This document shows positions 17,704 through 27,432 of a DNA stretch of 38,174 bases, piece by piece. Within the stretch, counting starts at the first letter, position 1. Every line of letters begins with the position of its first letter. The notes below the pieces were generated by a model. It did not search any database. It was not told where the DNA came from and saw only the letters and a program-made list of their open reading frames with translations. The stretch is from Methanobacteriota archaeon (GTDB lineage Archaea > Halobacteriota > Methanomicrobia > Methanomicrobiales > Methanoculleaceae). Where the stretch lies: positions 1 through 38,174 of the forward strand of contig JASUSO010000014.1 in the NCBI GenBank assembly GCA_030446015.1, written 5' to 3'. Both the position numbers and the translations under genes were made by a program.

Positions 17704-18710
17704 AGTTCGCTCCGAAGGTCGATGATCTGGGACATCTCGGGCCCCGTCGAGATCAGGGTGACGGGTTTGCCGATATCCTTCTCGGCCTGCGCGATGAAGT
17801 CCCGCGCCTTCTTCGTCAGCTGCTCGTACCTGGTCGCGCCGAAGCAGGCCGGGTCGACCCGGTCGATCCCGGTGATCGCCGCCTGGGTGCAGCCATTGAT
17901 CATCGCCGAGTAGCGGGCCATCTTCCCGTCCCAGGTGCCGATGCGGCGCTGGCGGTGGGTGACGGTGCCGAACTCCTCGATCCCGAGCTCATGCGACTTC
18001 TCCATCGTCATCTCGGTGGAGAAGGGGCCCTCGCCGACCCGGGTCGGGTAGGCCTTGAAGACGACGATGACGTCGTCGATCCGGGTCGGACCGACGCCGT
18101 TGTCGGCGGCGATCTGCGAGGCGGAGGTGTCCTTGCTCGTCACGAACGGGTAGGTCCCGAAGTAGAGCGAGATCCCAAAGCCCTGGGTCCCTTCGAGGAG
18201 GACCATCTCGCCGTTATCGAGAGCGCTGTTGATATCCTGTGCTACGTCGGTGACAAAGTCGGCAAGCTCAGGAACATCTTTTGCCTGCCGGGATGTCCGG
18301 AGAACACGGTCTGCGTTCGCCGGGCCGCACCCGGTCCCGGTGCTCCCGATCTTCTTTCTGAGATGCTCGCTCCCCCTGTCCCGGGCGATATGCTCCTCTT
18401 CGATGACACCGCACCTGCCGTCGACAAAGATCCTCTCCCGGACGCCGAGCAGGTCGACCTCGTGCAGGAAGACCCGGGGATCAACGAGGACGCCGCTCCC
18501 GATCATGAGGGTTGCTTCCGGGTAGACAAACCCCGAGGGGACCATCCTGACACCGTACTCTTTTTCACCAATGCGGACGGTATGCCCTGCGTTCGGGCCG
18601 ACGCCGCCCCGGGAGATGATGGATGGTCTGTCCTGGTGAGCGATGTGGGCCACGATCTTTCCTTTCCCCTCGTCACCAAAGAACCCGCCGACGATAATAG
18701 TACAACTCAT
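17700..18710 (-). CDS. purA: Adenylosuccinate synthetase
   Basis: VGGFFGDEGKGKIVAHIA, GGVGPNAGHTV, LLEGTQGFGISLYFGTYPFVTSKDTSA. Confidence 0.95.
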   Translation of the reverse strand: MSCTIIVGGFFGDEGKGKIVAHIAHQDRPSIISRGGVGPNAGHTVRIGEKEYGVRMVPSGFVYPEATLMIGSGVLVDPRVFLHEVDLLGVRERIFVDGRCGVIEEEHIARDRGSEHLRKKIGSTGTGCGPANADRVLRTSRQAKDVPELADFVTDVAQDINSALDNGEMVLLEGTQGFGISLYFGTYPFVTSKDTSASQIAADNGVGPTRIDDVIVVFKAYPTRVGEGPFSTEMTMEKSHELGIEEFGTVTHRQRRIGTWDGKMARYSAMINGCTQAAITGIDRVDPACFGATRYEQLTKKARDFIAQAEKDIGKPVTLISTGPEMSQIIDLRSEL

Positions 18711-18982
18711 TGTTCTATCAAGTAGGATGGAGCGATACATGCTGATAAACGTTACAATGTGGTACCGGGAGAGAACGCATCCGGTTTAAAGGCAACCGGA
18801 TTTCAACAACCCCCGCATCGTCCGATCCGCCGTTCCGCGCCCCGGGAGGAGGCGAGCGGGACGCCCCGGCCGGGCAGGTGCCCCAAGACCCGCGGATCCC
18901 CGTGGCCTTTGGCGGCAGCGGCCGGGTGTGCGTCAATCCCGACCCTCGCGGATCGTCACCGGCACGATCATCCGCGATCTTG

Positions 18983-19003
18983 ACCCCTTCATTTCCAGTG
19001 GAG
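18983..19003 (-). other. ORB-like element ACCCCTTCATTTCCAGTGGAG
   Basis: Reverse complement CTCCACTGGAAATGAAGGGGT resembles archaeal Orc1/Cdc6 ORB sequences. Confidence 0.7.
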
Positions 19004-19201
19004 TCTTCGCCCCGGGGAGCATCACCGGCCGGGGCATCGAGTTTTTCCTCCGGGGCGGGATGACGATCTGCAGCCAGATCATTTCGCCGGAGAATGGGCG
19101 TGAACCAAAAGATCTGCCCCGGATTTCAAGGATAGAGCATGTACGATCGCTGCAGGCGCGGCGGGATCCCGACCGGCCAGAATCCCCGAATAAATCCACA
19201 T

Positions 19202-19223
19202 CTCCAGTGGAAATAAAGGGGTT
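19202..19223 (+). other. ORB-like element CTCCAGTGGAAATAAAGGGGTT
   Basis: Near-identical to the other ORB-like sites, opposite orientation to 18983. Confidence 0.7.
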
Positions 19224-19329
19224 CTCCACCCGTCATTCCACTGTCCGACGTCAAACCGGCGGTTGTCCCGGCAGGGATCTTCTATAAAAGAGCTTCGATT
19301 TGCGTTTGAAGATATTTATGAGGGTATTT

Positions 19330-20529
19330 TTATTTTAACGATTCCAGATAGACCGCCATCCGGGAGAGAGCTTCCTTGAGATCGTCGCGCGAGACGGCGT
19401 AGGCGCACCGTACGTGTCCGGCGCCGGAGGGGCCGAGGGCGCTCCCCGGGACGACCGCGACGTGCTGCTCGCGTAAGAGCCCCTCCGCGAACTCGACATC
19501 GCTCAGGCCGGTGGACGCGACCGACGGGAAGGCGTAGAAGGCGCCCTTCGGGACGTGGCAGGTAAGACCGAGCTTGTTCAGTCCGTCGACGAAGAGGTTG
19601 CGCCGGAGACGGTACTCCCGGACCATCGCATCCTTCTCGGCCCCCCCGTTCCGGAGCGCTTCGTAGGCGGCGACCTGCCCCATCACGGGGGCGCAGAGCG
19701 CGACGTACTGGTGGATCTTCAATGCCGCCGAGGTGATCTCAGCCGGGGCGCAGAGGTAGCCGATCCGCCACCCGGTCATGGCGAAGGCCTTCGAGAACCC
19801 GTTTAAGGTGATCGTCCGTTCATAGAGCTCCGGGATCCGTGCCGGCGAGAAGTGGTCGCCGTCGTAGGTGAGCTCGGCGTAGACCTCGTCGCTGATGAGG
19901 AGGAGGTCATGGTCGACCAGGAGATCGGCGATGCCGCGCCAGTCCGCCTCCTCCATCACCCCGCCGGTGGGGTTGTTCGGGAAGTTCGCGATCAGCGCCT
20001 TCGTCTTTGGGGTGATGCTCTCCGCGAGCGCGTCGGCCGTCAGCCGGAACTCGTCCTCCGCCCGACAGAGGACAGGCACCGGGGTTCCGCCGGCAAGGGT
20101 GACGCAGGGGCTGTAGGAGACGTAACAGGGCTCGGCGACCAGGATCTCGTCACCGGGGTCGGTGACGGCCCGGATGGCGATATCTGCCGCTTCCGAGACG
20201 CCGCAGGTGACGATGATCTCCGTCTCGGGGTCGTACCTGGTGCCGAAACGGGTATCGAGGTAGCGGCTGATGGCGTCCCGGAGCTGGGGCGTCCCCCTGT
20301 TCGATGTGTAGGCGGTCGATCCCTGCTCGATGGAGTAGATGGACGCCTCGCAGACGCACCAGGGGGTCACGAAGTCCGGCTCCCCGACGCCCAGAGATAT
20401 GACGTCTTCCATCGTCTGGGCGATATCGAAGAACTTGCGGATACCCGAGGGAGGTATGGCACGGGCCCGTTTTGAGACGAAGTCCCTCACGCGCCTCACC
20501 TCAGAAGGAGTAGGGGAGCCGCTCGACAT
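19330..20529 (-). CDS. Class I/II PLP-dependent aminotransferase
   Basis: NFPNNPTGGV, ISDEVYAELTYDG, TLNGFSKAFAMTGWRIGYL. Confidence 0.93.
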   Translation of the reverse strand: MSSGSPTPSEVRRVRDFVSKRARAIPPSGIRKFFDIAQTMEDVISLGVGEPDFVTPWCVCEASIYSIEQGSTAYTSNRGTPQLRDAISRYLDTRFGTRYDPETEIIVTCGVSEAADIAIRAVTDPGDEILVAEPCYVSYSPCVTLAGGTPVPVLCRAEDEFRLTADALAESITPKTKALIANFPNNPTGGVMEEADWRGIADLLVDHDLLLISDEVYAELTYDGDHFSPARIPELYERTITLNGFSKAFAMTGWRIGYLCAPAEITSAALKIHQYVALCAPVMGQVAAYEALRNGGAEKDAMVREYRLRRNLFVDGLNKLGLTCHVPKGAFYAFPSVASTGLSDVEFAEGLLREQHVAVVPGSALGPSGAGHVRCAYAVSRDDLKEALSRMAVYLESLK

Positions 20530-20992
20530 CTTCGCGCCCGGCGAAGGTGGTGCCGTTCTCCTTGTAGGTCTTCATGATGATGTGCGTCGCCGTCTCCCGG
20601 ATCCGGTCCATCGGGGCGATCTGCTCGGAGACGAACCGCGCGATCTCGTGCATGCTCGGCCCGGTGACCAGGAGCTGGAGGTCGTACGCGCCGGTCATCA
20701 GGCGGAGCGACCGGACCTGCGGGAACCTGGCGATACGCTCGGCGATCCGGTCGTAGCCGAAGTCCCGCTCTGGCGAGACCTTGAGCTCGATCACCGCAGC
20801 GACGTTCCCGTCGCCGGCCCGCTCCCAGTCGACGACCGCCCCGTAGCGGCGGATGGCGCCTGCAGCCTCCAGCCGGCCGATCCGCTCTCGTACGTCCTCT
20901 TCGCTCATCTCGGCCAGCACCGCGAGTTCACTTACCGGGGTGCGGCAGTTCTCCTCCAGGAGATGGAGGAGGATACGATCCTTTTCGTCCAT
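20501..20992 (-). CDS. Lrp/AsnC family transcriptional regulator
   Basis: HTH VSELAVLAEMSEEDVRERIGRLEAAGAIRRY plus RAM-like domain. Confidence 0.88.
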   Translation of the reverse strand: MDEKDRILLHLLEENCRTPVSELAVLAEMSEEDVRERIGRLEAAGAIRRYGAVVDWERAGDGNVAAVIELKVSPERDFGYDRIAERIARFPQVRSLRLMTGAYDLQLLVTGPSMHEIARFVSEQIAPMDRIRETATHIIMKTYKENGTTFAGREDVERLPYSF

Positions 20993-20996
20993 AACT

Positions 20997-22280
20997 TCAC
21001 CTGAACATTGCTCTGAGTCGGTTGATGTCGAGTTGCTTGAGCCTCGCGTCGTCGAGCCTCGGGTCGCGGGTGACGACCTCTTCGATCTTGCTCGTCGTTG
21101 CGTCGAACCACATCTCCTTCGTCCGGCCGTAGCGGCCTCGCGAGATGACCCGGGTGTTGATGACGCCGAGCATGTTGAGTTCGGAGATGAGGTCGGTGAT
21201 CCGGCGGTGCGTCAGGACGTCGAGGTCGATGATCCGGGCGATCTCGCGGTAGACCACCGTGACCTCGCCGCTCGTGAAGATCCGCTTGCCCATCTGCTCC
21301 AGGATCAGCATCGCGTAGAGGACGGCCTTGCTCTGGGTCGGGAGGGTGGAGATGCACTCGACCATGCTGTCGGTCTCGATCTTCTCCTGAGCCATCCGGA
21401 CGTGCCGCTCGGTTACGCCTGCTGCGTTCTCGCGGTCTGCAAGTTCGCCCGAGACCCGGAGGAGGTCGAGTGCCCGCCGTGCGTCGCCGTGCTCCTGGGC
21501 TGCGAGCGCCGCACAGAGGGGGATGACCGTCTCGTCGAGGGCGCCGTCGACGAACGCCATCTCCGCCCTCTGCTGGAGGATGTCGCAGAGCTGGGGGGCG
21601 TTGTAGGGAGGAAAGACGATCTCCTCCTCAGAGAGCGAGGAGAGGACGCGGGGGTCCAGGAAGTCGGTGAACCGGAGATCGTTTGAGATCCCGATGATGC
21701 TCACCTTCGCGAACTTGAGGTCGGAGTTGATCCGGGTGAGGTTGTAGAGGGTGTCGTCGCCGCTCTTCTTGACGAGTTTGTCGATCTCGTCGAGGATGAT
21801 GACCATGACCCCGCCGGTGTTCTCGAGCTGGTTCTTGAGCTCCATGTAGACCTGGTCGGTCGGCCACCCGGTCATCGGGATGAGATTCCGGGGGCTGTCG
21901 CTTGGGTGCTCGTCGGGGTTGTCAAGACCGTTCGCTATCTGGGCGAGGACCCGGTACTGGGTGTCGATCACCTCGCAGTTGAGGTGGACGATCTTGCATT
22001 TCGTCCCGGCGAGGGCGCTCGCGTTCTCGAGTTCCGTTCCCACGTACCGCACCGACGCCGTCTTCCCCGTCCCGGTTTTGCCGTAGATGAGGATGTTTGA
22101 GGGGGTCTCGTTTGTGAGAGCAGGAGCGAGAATGGAGGCGAGTTCGTCAATCTGGGGCTTCCGGTGAGGAAGGATCTGGGGACGATAGTTGTGACGGAGG
22201 ACTTCTCTATTCTTAAATATACGTCTATTGGTCAGGTATTTTTTAAATAACCCCATTGGGCTCGTTTTATCGTCCGACAT
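20997..22280 (-). CDS. Orc1/Cdc6 family replication initiator
   Basis: NILIYGKTGTGKTASVRYV, VMVIILDEIDKLVKKSGDDTLYNLTR, SIIGISNDLRF, C-terminal winged helix. Confidence 0.95.
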   Translation of the reverse strand: MSDDKTSPMGLFKKYLTNRRIFKNREVLRHNYRPQILPHRKPQIDELASILAPALTNETPSNILIYGKTGTGKTASVRYVGTELENASALAGTKCKIVHLNCEVIDTQYRVLAQIANGLDNPDEHPSDSPRNLIPMTGWPTDQVYMELKNQLENTGGVMVIILDEIDKLVKKSGDDTLYNLTRINSDLKFAKVSIIGISNDLRFTDFLDPRVLSSLSEEEIVFPPYNAPQLCDILQQRAEMAFVDGALDETVIPLCAALAAQEHGDARRALDLLRVSGELADRENAAGVTERHVRMAQEKIETDSMVECISTLPTQSKAVLYAMLILEQMGKRIFTSGEVTVVYREIARIIDLDVLTHRRITDLISELNMLGVINTRVISRGRYGRTKEMWFDATTSKIEEVVTRDPRLDDARLKQLDINRLRAMFR

Positions 22281-22358
22281 GGTGTCACCGGAGAGGTAAG
22301 CAGGACACGAAATTTTCGTGTCGAGGTCTCTTAATATGATCGCTTTAGGGGCAGATAA

Positions 22359-22378
22359 CCCCTTCGTTTCCAGTGGAA
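22359..22378 (-). other. ORB-like element CCCCTTCGTTTCCAGTGGAA
   Basis: Matches ORB consensus-like repeat seen at five other sites. Confidence 0.8.
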
Positions 22379-22464
22379 CATTGGAGACCGGATCATGGGG
22401 AGATCACGATGAACCGGTCGAGTTGAGGAGAGTCCCAGGAGGGAAGTGATGGGGATCACCCCGA

Positions 22465-22484
22465 CCCCTTTATTTCCAATGGAA
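22465..22484 (-). other. ORB-like element CCCCTTTATTTCCAATGGAA
   Basis: Same orientation as 22359. Confidence 0.75.
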
Positions 22485-22492
22485 CCTGATGA

Positions 22493-22511
22493 CGATACAC
22501 TGTGTGTATCG
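22493..22511. repeat. Perfect palindrome CGATACAC-TGT-GTGTATCG
   Basis: 8-nt arms, 3-nt centre, between ORB-like sites and the AT-rich segment. Confidence 0.75.
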
Positions 22512-23289
22512 CTCATGCAAAAACTGATGACGATAGTCATGTGTACCTCTGCAACTCAAGATATAAAGTTTTATCGTGAAAGTACAGGAGAAAGAAAAAG
22601 CGAAAATGAGGGATAAAACAGATTATAGACGAGTTATAAGGGTCTAAATGAAAAATAAAAGGATTAAAGCAGCAAAAAACCGTAAGCAGTTGGTAACTGG
22701 GAATTATTTTCCAAAAAACCTTTGATACAGGGTTAAATGAGAAACGGGTACCAGTGAAAGAAAACGGGTAGCAGAGGTGCAACGAGAAGGGAAAACCCAG
22801 GGATACAGGCTACCCGACAAGGATCCGATCTCATCTTCTAGCAGCACCTTCTGCTCGACCACCGTCTCGATCTATTTCGATCTATTCCTTCCCGATTTCA
22901 TCTGATATCTCCCGGATCCAGCTCTTCCTGTCTCCATCCATCTTCCATCACATTATTCACTCTCTTCGTCCCCTCATCCTGGTACGCTTTATCCTGGCCA
23001 GATTCACCCTTATTTCACCCGAATCTGGTTTAGATTTCGGTTTATCTTGATTCATCTCGAATTATCTCGATCTCTTCCCGTCCAGCATCGTCCCGTTTCC
23101 CTCTCACCTGGGCGGATCCATCTAGTTTCGCCGTGATCCGATCCCTCCTGTTGGATCCTGTCCTCCGGTCGTCATGAGAACGATCTCGTCAAATTTTCCG
23201 GATCACCGGATTTCCTCTCCGGAAACCCTGAATTTAAACCTCCATCCTCCCCATCCTCTCACTCTCCTTGCGGCGGGAGCCCTCAAAAT

Positions 23290-23311
23290 CTCCACACGAA
23301 ACAAAGGGGTC
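23290..23311 (+). other. Degenerate ORB-like element CTCCACACGAAACAAAGGGGTC
   Basis: Opposite orientation to 22359/22465, across the AT-rich segment. Confidence 0.6.
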
Positions 23312-23382
23312 GGGGATTGAACTCTCCAGAACAGGGGATAGAATGAAGTAAAATACATGGTACAGGGGTACTGGAAGATCCT

Positions 23383-23880
23383 ATGGACAGCAGCCATCTT
23401 AAACCGCTCACCGTGACCGGTGCCGTCATCACCGTCTCTTCGACCAGGAAACCCGAGACCGACGCCAGCGGAAAGACGCTCATCGACCTTCTTTTGGCCG
23501 CAGGGATCGAGGTGACTCATTACGCCGTCATCCCCGATGACCTGGAGCGGATCCGCTCCGAGGTCCGCGCAGCGCTTTCGCGTGCAAACTGCGTCATCGT
23601 CACCGGGGGCACCGGGCTCACCTCCGACGACGTGACCATCGAGGCGGTCGCACCGCTCCTTGAGAAGACGATCGATGGGTTCGGGGAACTCTTCCGGCTG
23701 AAGAGCTACGAGGAGATCGGGACGGCCGCGATCCTCTCGCGGGCGATCGCCGGGGTCGTCGGCGGCCGGGCGGTCTTCTGCATCCCGGGATCGACGAAGG
23801 CGGTCACCCTCGCCGCAAACGCGATCATCATCCCCGAGATCCGGCACATCCTCACGCACGCTTCGGCCGGCCAACGGTAG
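23383..23880 (+). CDS. MoaB/MogA-type molybdenum cofactor biosynthesis protein
   Basis: VIVTGGTGLTSDDVTIEAV, VFCIPGSTKAVTLAAN. Confidence 0.9.
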   Translation: MDSSHLKPLTVTGAVITVSSTRKPETDASGKTLIDLLLAAGIEVTHYAVIPDDLERIRSEVRAALSRANCVIVTGGTGLTSDDVTIEAVAPLLEKTIDGFGELFRLKSYEEIGTAAILSRAIAGVVGGRAVFCIPGSTKAVTLAANAIIIPEIRHILTHASAGQR

Positions 23881-23915
23881 TGCGCCGCTTTACCTGTGAA
23901 GGGTAGCGGCAAAGT

Positions 23916-24064
23916 CTCACGCGAAGGACGCGAAGCCGCGAAGAACGACGGGCCGAAGGGCCGAAGTTTGAGCACCGCTAGGTGCGGAGGGGAGTTGCTC
24001 TCGGATAACCGATCTTCGCGTTTTTCGCGGCTCGAAGCCTACGCCTCCTCAAACTTCACATGAG
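23916..24064. repeat. Intergenic inverted-repeat unit 3
   Basis: CTCACGCGAAG at 23916-23926 and CTTCACATGAG at 24054-24064; shares GAAGCC/GGCTCGAAGCCTACG modules with 2719-2830. Confidence 0.7.
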
Positions 24065-24124
24065 TTACTTGCTGAGGACAATTATACGGTCTCGCGCGAA
24101 ACTGCGAAAAGAGATTCGTTCGGG

Positions 24125-24649
24125 TCAGCGGTAGACGTCGAGGAGCGCCACCCGCTCGAGGACGAGCTCGCGGAACCGCTCCTCGCCGACCACCGCAACC
24201 TCTTCGGGGGTGATCGCGAAGAGGTCGGCAAGGCGCGCCCGCTTCGCGGGGTCGATCGCCCCATCCTCCTCGTCGTCGACGATCCTCACGAGACCGGCCA
24301 GCCGATCGCGCACGCCGGGCGCCGGCGGACAGACGGCGACGTACGAGCGGTTCTCGCCGGGGTGAATCCCAAACGACGAGGCCACCTGGCACTGCCGGGT
24401 CCCCGCGGCGTAGAGGAGCGCCTCCATCTCGAGTGAGTTCGCGATCGCCTCGCCGGCGGCCCAGGACCGCTGGGCGTGCCGGAGCGCCGCCTCGACGTGG
24501 TCCCGCCCGACCAGGCGGTCGGCGTCAAAGAGGATGATGTGGGTCCCAAACTCGTCGGCGATTTTCCGGATCTCCCGGAGGAAGGCGGCGTTGTTCTCAA
24601 CCGTGAACGCCGCCCGGTAGATCTCGCATGGTGTCTCTGTCATATCCAT
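24125..24649 (-). CDS. KEOPS complex subunit Cgi121-like
   Basis: IILFDADRLVGRDHVEAALRHAQRSW, NSLEMEALLYAAGTRQCQVASSFGIHPG. Confidence 0.85.
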   Translation of the reverse strand: MDMTETPCEIYRAAFTVENNAAFLREIRKIADEFGTHIILFDADRLVGRDHVEAALRHAQRSWAAGEAIANSLEMEALLYAAGTRQCQVASSFGIHPGENRSYVAVCPPAPGVRDRLAGLVRIVDDEEDGAIDPAKRARLADLFAITPEEVAVVGEERFRELVLERVALLDVYR

Positions 24650-26788
24650 TCACCCGAACCGGAAGAGGGTCGACTGCTCCTCGCCGGGATCAGCGATCTC
24701 CTCCCGCGTTCCCTCGAGCTGCTCGAAGATCTGGGCGGCGATCCCCTGCCCGAGGATCTTTGCGACCTTTTCCGGCCCCGCCGCCCGGAGCGCCTCGATC
24801 GATCCGATGCCGTTGTTGAAGAGCCGGCGGGCCCTGACCCGGCCGATCCCGCGGAGTTTGATGAGCGGCAGGAGCTCCTTCTTGATACCGTGCTTCGTCC
24901 GGAGCTCCATCTCCTCGATGGGGGCCGCGAGGTGCGGGGCAAAGAGCCCGGCGAGGTGGCGGCTTGCGTGAACCAGCCAGGCCACGCTCTCCACCATCCC
25001 GTAGACGTCGCCCGGCCCGACACCGTAGCGCTCGCAGATCATGTCTTCGCTCACCTCGTCCGCCCAGTCGGCAAGGAGAAGCGCGGTCTTGAGGCTCCGG
25101 TCGAACTCCTCGCCCGCGTCCCAGGGGATCTCCATCCAGAGCTCCTTCCGGTGGTCGGCAAGGAATCGGTCGAGGACGTACATATCGTTCTTGCGCACAA
25201 AGAGCGTCGGCATATCCGGCGTCGCGCAGAGGAGGTGGAGGAACCCGATATCGGTGTACTCCTTTCGGCCCGTCATCGCGTTCACGATCACCTCCGCGCT
25301 CCTCGGATCGATGTAGAGCCGGGAGACAAGCGACCCGTACTCGGTCGTCTCGAGCCACTCCCCCACCTCGGTGATCATCTCCGCTTCCCGCAGGAACTCG
25401 AGCACCCGGTCGACCGCCCGCGAGAGCGCGCGCGGGCTCTCGCCCTGGTAGGCGTAGAACGTCCCGTCCATGAACCCGAGCACCTCGCCGCGCTCGCGGG
25501 CGAAGCCGGTCGCGATGAGCGAGAGGACGTGGGTGCAGAGGACCGCCTCGTCGGCGCACCGGCTCCGGACGTCCTCCGCCGCCGCCTCGATGTAGTACTC
25601 GAAGAGCTCGTCGACCATCTCCTCGGACTTCGCGATCAGGACGGCCTCGCCGTAGGGATCGAGGCGCGGCCGCCCGGCCCGCCCGGCCATCTGCCGGTAC
25701 TCCCGGACCGGGATCGGTACCATCCCCTCCCCGGCGCTGAACCGGAGGTAGTCGCGGACGATCACCCGCCGGGCGGGGAGGTTTAGGCCCGCGGCAAGCG
25801 TCGGGGTGGAGGAGATAACCTTGATCTGCCCCTCACGGAAACCCTGCTCGACGATCCCGCGCTCCTCCCGCGAGAGCCCCGCGTGGTGGAACGCCGCGCC
25901 CTGCGCGACGCAGGCGGCGAGGGTCTTTCCCATATCGGTCGAGGCGTTCGACCGTATCTTGTCGGCGTAGCCGGCGAGGACGGGGTTTGCAAGTTTTAAG
26001 CCTGATGCCGCGCGTTTTGCGAACGCTTCGGCGTTCTTCCTCGAGCTAACGAAGACGAGGCACTGGCCGCCCTCCGCGACCGTGTCGAGGACGAGATCCA
26101 GATCCTCGTACTTGCTCCTGCGCTCGACTTCGCGGTCGTGATCGGCGAACCGGATGGCATCCTCGAAGAAGACCCCCTCCCGGAGATCGACCGGCCGCCA
26201 CTCGCTCTCGACGAGTTCGGCGTCCAGCCACCCGGCGAGGTCCCGCGGGTTCCCGATGGTCGCCGAGAGGGCGATGATCTGCATCCCGGGGTTCTTGTGG
26301 CGGAGCTTCGCGATCACCATCTCGAGCGTCGCCCCCCGCGAGGGGTCGTCGATCAGGTGGACCTCGTCGACGACGAGGAGGCTGATCTCGGAAAGCCACG
26401 GCGTCCGGTTCCGCAGGAGCGAGTCCACCTTCTCGCTCGTCGCGACAATGATGTCGTTTCTCCCCAGGTACTCGTCCCTTCGATCGAAGTCGCCGGTGGC
26501 GATCCCGACGCGGAGCCCCTTCCCCGAGAACTCTTCGAACTTTTCGCTCGCGAGCGCCCGGAGGGGGACGATGTAGAGGCACTTTCCGCCCCTCGCCACC
26601 TGGTGGTGCATCGCCATCTCGGCGACCAGGGTCTTGCCGCTCGCGGTGGGGATGGCGACGAGGAGGTTCTTCCCCGAAAAAAGGCCCGCTTCGACGCAGG
26701 CGGCCTGCGGCGGGTAGAGTTCCGTGATCCCGCGGCGAGCGTAGCCGGCTGCGAGATCCGGCGGAACGGGGAGCTTGGCTATCTCCAT
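24650..26788 (-). CDS. Hel308-type superfamily 2 DNA helicase
   Basis: [60 protein letters not shown]-terminal HhH. Confidence 0.95.
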   Translation of the reverse strand: MEIAKLPVPPDLAAGYARRGITELYPPQAACVEAGLFSGKNLLVAIPTASGKTLVAEMAMHHQVARGGKCLYIVPLRALASEKFEEFSGKGLRVGIATGDFDRRDEYLGRNDIIVATSEKVDSLLRNRTPWLSEISLLVVDEVHLIDDPSRGATLEMVIAKLRHKNPGMQIIALSATIGNPRDLAGWLDAELVESEWRPVDLREGVFFEDAIRFADHDREVERRSKYEDLDLVLDTVAEGGQCLVFVSSRKNAEAFAKRAASGLKLANPVLAGYADKIRSNASTDMGKTLAACVAQGAAFHHAGLSREERGIVEQGFREGQIKVISSTPTLAAGLNLPARRVIVRDYLRFSAGEGMVPIPVREYRQMAGRAGRPRLDPYGEAVLIAKSEEMVDELFEYYIEAAAEDVRSRCADEAVLCTHVLSLIATGFARERGEVLGFMDGTFYAYQGESPRALSRAVDRVLEFLREAEMITEVGEWLETTEYGSLVSRLYIDPRSAEVIVNAMTGRKEYTDIGFLHLLCATPDMPTLFVRKNDMYVLDRFLADHRKELWMEIPWDAGEEFDRSLKTALLLADWADEVSEDMICERYGVGPGDVYGMVESVAWLVHASRHLAGLFAPHLAAPIEEMELRTKHGIKKELLPLIKLRGIGRVRARRLFNNGIGSIEALRAAGPEKVAKILGQGIAAQIFEQLEGTREEIADPGEEQSTLFRFG

Positions 26789-26792
26789 CTGA

Positions 26793-26813
26793 ACCCCTTC
26801 ATTTCCACTGCAA
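26793..26813 (-). other. ORB-like element ACCCCTTCATTTCCACTGCAA directly upstream of the Hel308 start codon
   Basis: Same core as the origin ORB-like elements; begins 5 nt upstream of ATG 26788. Confidence 0.65.
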
Positions 26814-26864
26814 ACCGCATATCGTTGGTATCGCCATGGGCAGGGTCGGTCCGGCCCTGCCGCA

Positions 26865-27407
26865 TCACGAGTAGTACTCCAGCATCGCCTGCTTGGCTTC
26901 CTTCTTCTTCCGGTCGAGGAAGGCGTAGACGTGTTCGTGCGGCACGCCCTGGATCAGCATCTCCACGGCCTTCCTCGCGATCTCGACCTGGTCCGGGAGG
27001 CCGATGATCGCGACGGTCTTGCCCTGGACCGAGATCTCCGTCCCGGTCATATCCTCGATCTGGGAGCGGGACGTTCCCGCCTTTCCGATGATCCGGCCCC
27101 GGAGCCGTTCGAGCTGCCGGGTCGTCCCCGAGAGGTCGGCGAGGTCGAGGATATCGAGCATCATGTCCTCGTCGTCGAGGAGCTTGAGCGCACGCTCCGG
27201 CGAGAACCCCCGGTTGATCGCGGAGACGACGTTCGTCGCCGTCATGACGCCCACGGGGTCCTCCCCTTCGAGCGTTACAAGCCCCTCCTCGCTGTCGATC
27301 CGGAGGGTTACCCCGGTCTTCCCCTCGATCTCGCGTTTCGTGGACCCGCTCTTGCCGATGAGTACCCCGATCCTCGCTGCTGAAACTTTCATCTCCTGTC
27401 TGGTCAT
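26865..27407 (-). CDS. KH-domain RNA-binding protein (archaeal Pno1-like)
   Basis: [50 protein letters not shown]: two KH domains. Confidence 0.9.
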   Translation of the reverse strand: MTRQEMKVSAARIGVLIGKSGSTKREIEGKTGVTLRIDSEEGLVTLEGEDPVGVMTATNVVSAINRGFSPERALKLLDDEDMMLDILDLADLSGTTRQLERLRGRIIGKAGTSRSQIEDMTGTEISVQGKTVAIIGLPDQVEIARKAVEMLIQGVPHEHVYAFLDRKKKEAKQAMLEYYS

Positions 27408-27432
27408 GGTTGCATCCCATCCTTTCCGGTCT

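Larger units (their letters stand above)
22281..23382. other. Probable replication origin (oriC) region, noncoding, partly AT-rich
   Basis: Adjacent to orc1/cdc6, contains ORB-like elements and an AT-rich segment (about 22550-22790), no credible conserved ORF. Confidence 0.8.

Noticed and set aside
22537-22782. 81-aa reverse ORF in the AT-rich origin segment
   Set aside because: Phe/Tyr-rich translation of AT-rich DNA with no domain signature; better explained as origin sequence
23203-23874. 223-aa reverse ORF opposite MoaB
   Set aside because: Antisense to a conserved MoaB/MogA gene and runs into the origin noncoding region
24476-25786. 436-aa forward ORF opposite Hel308
   Set aside because: Antisense shadow ORF of a conserved helicase
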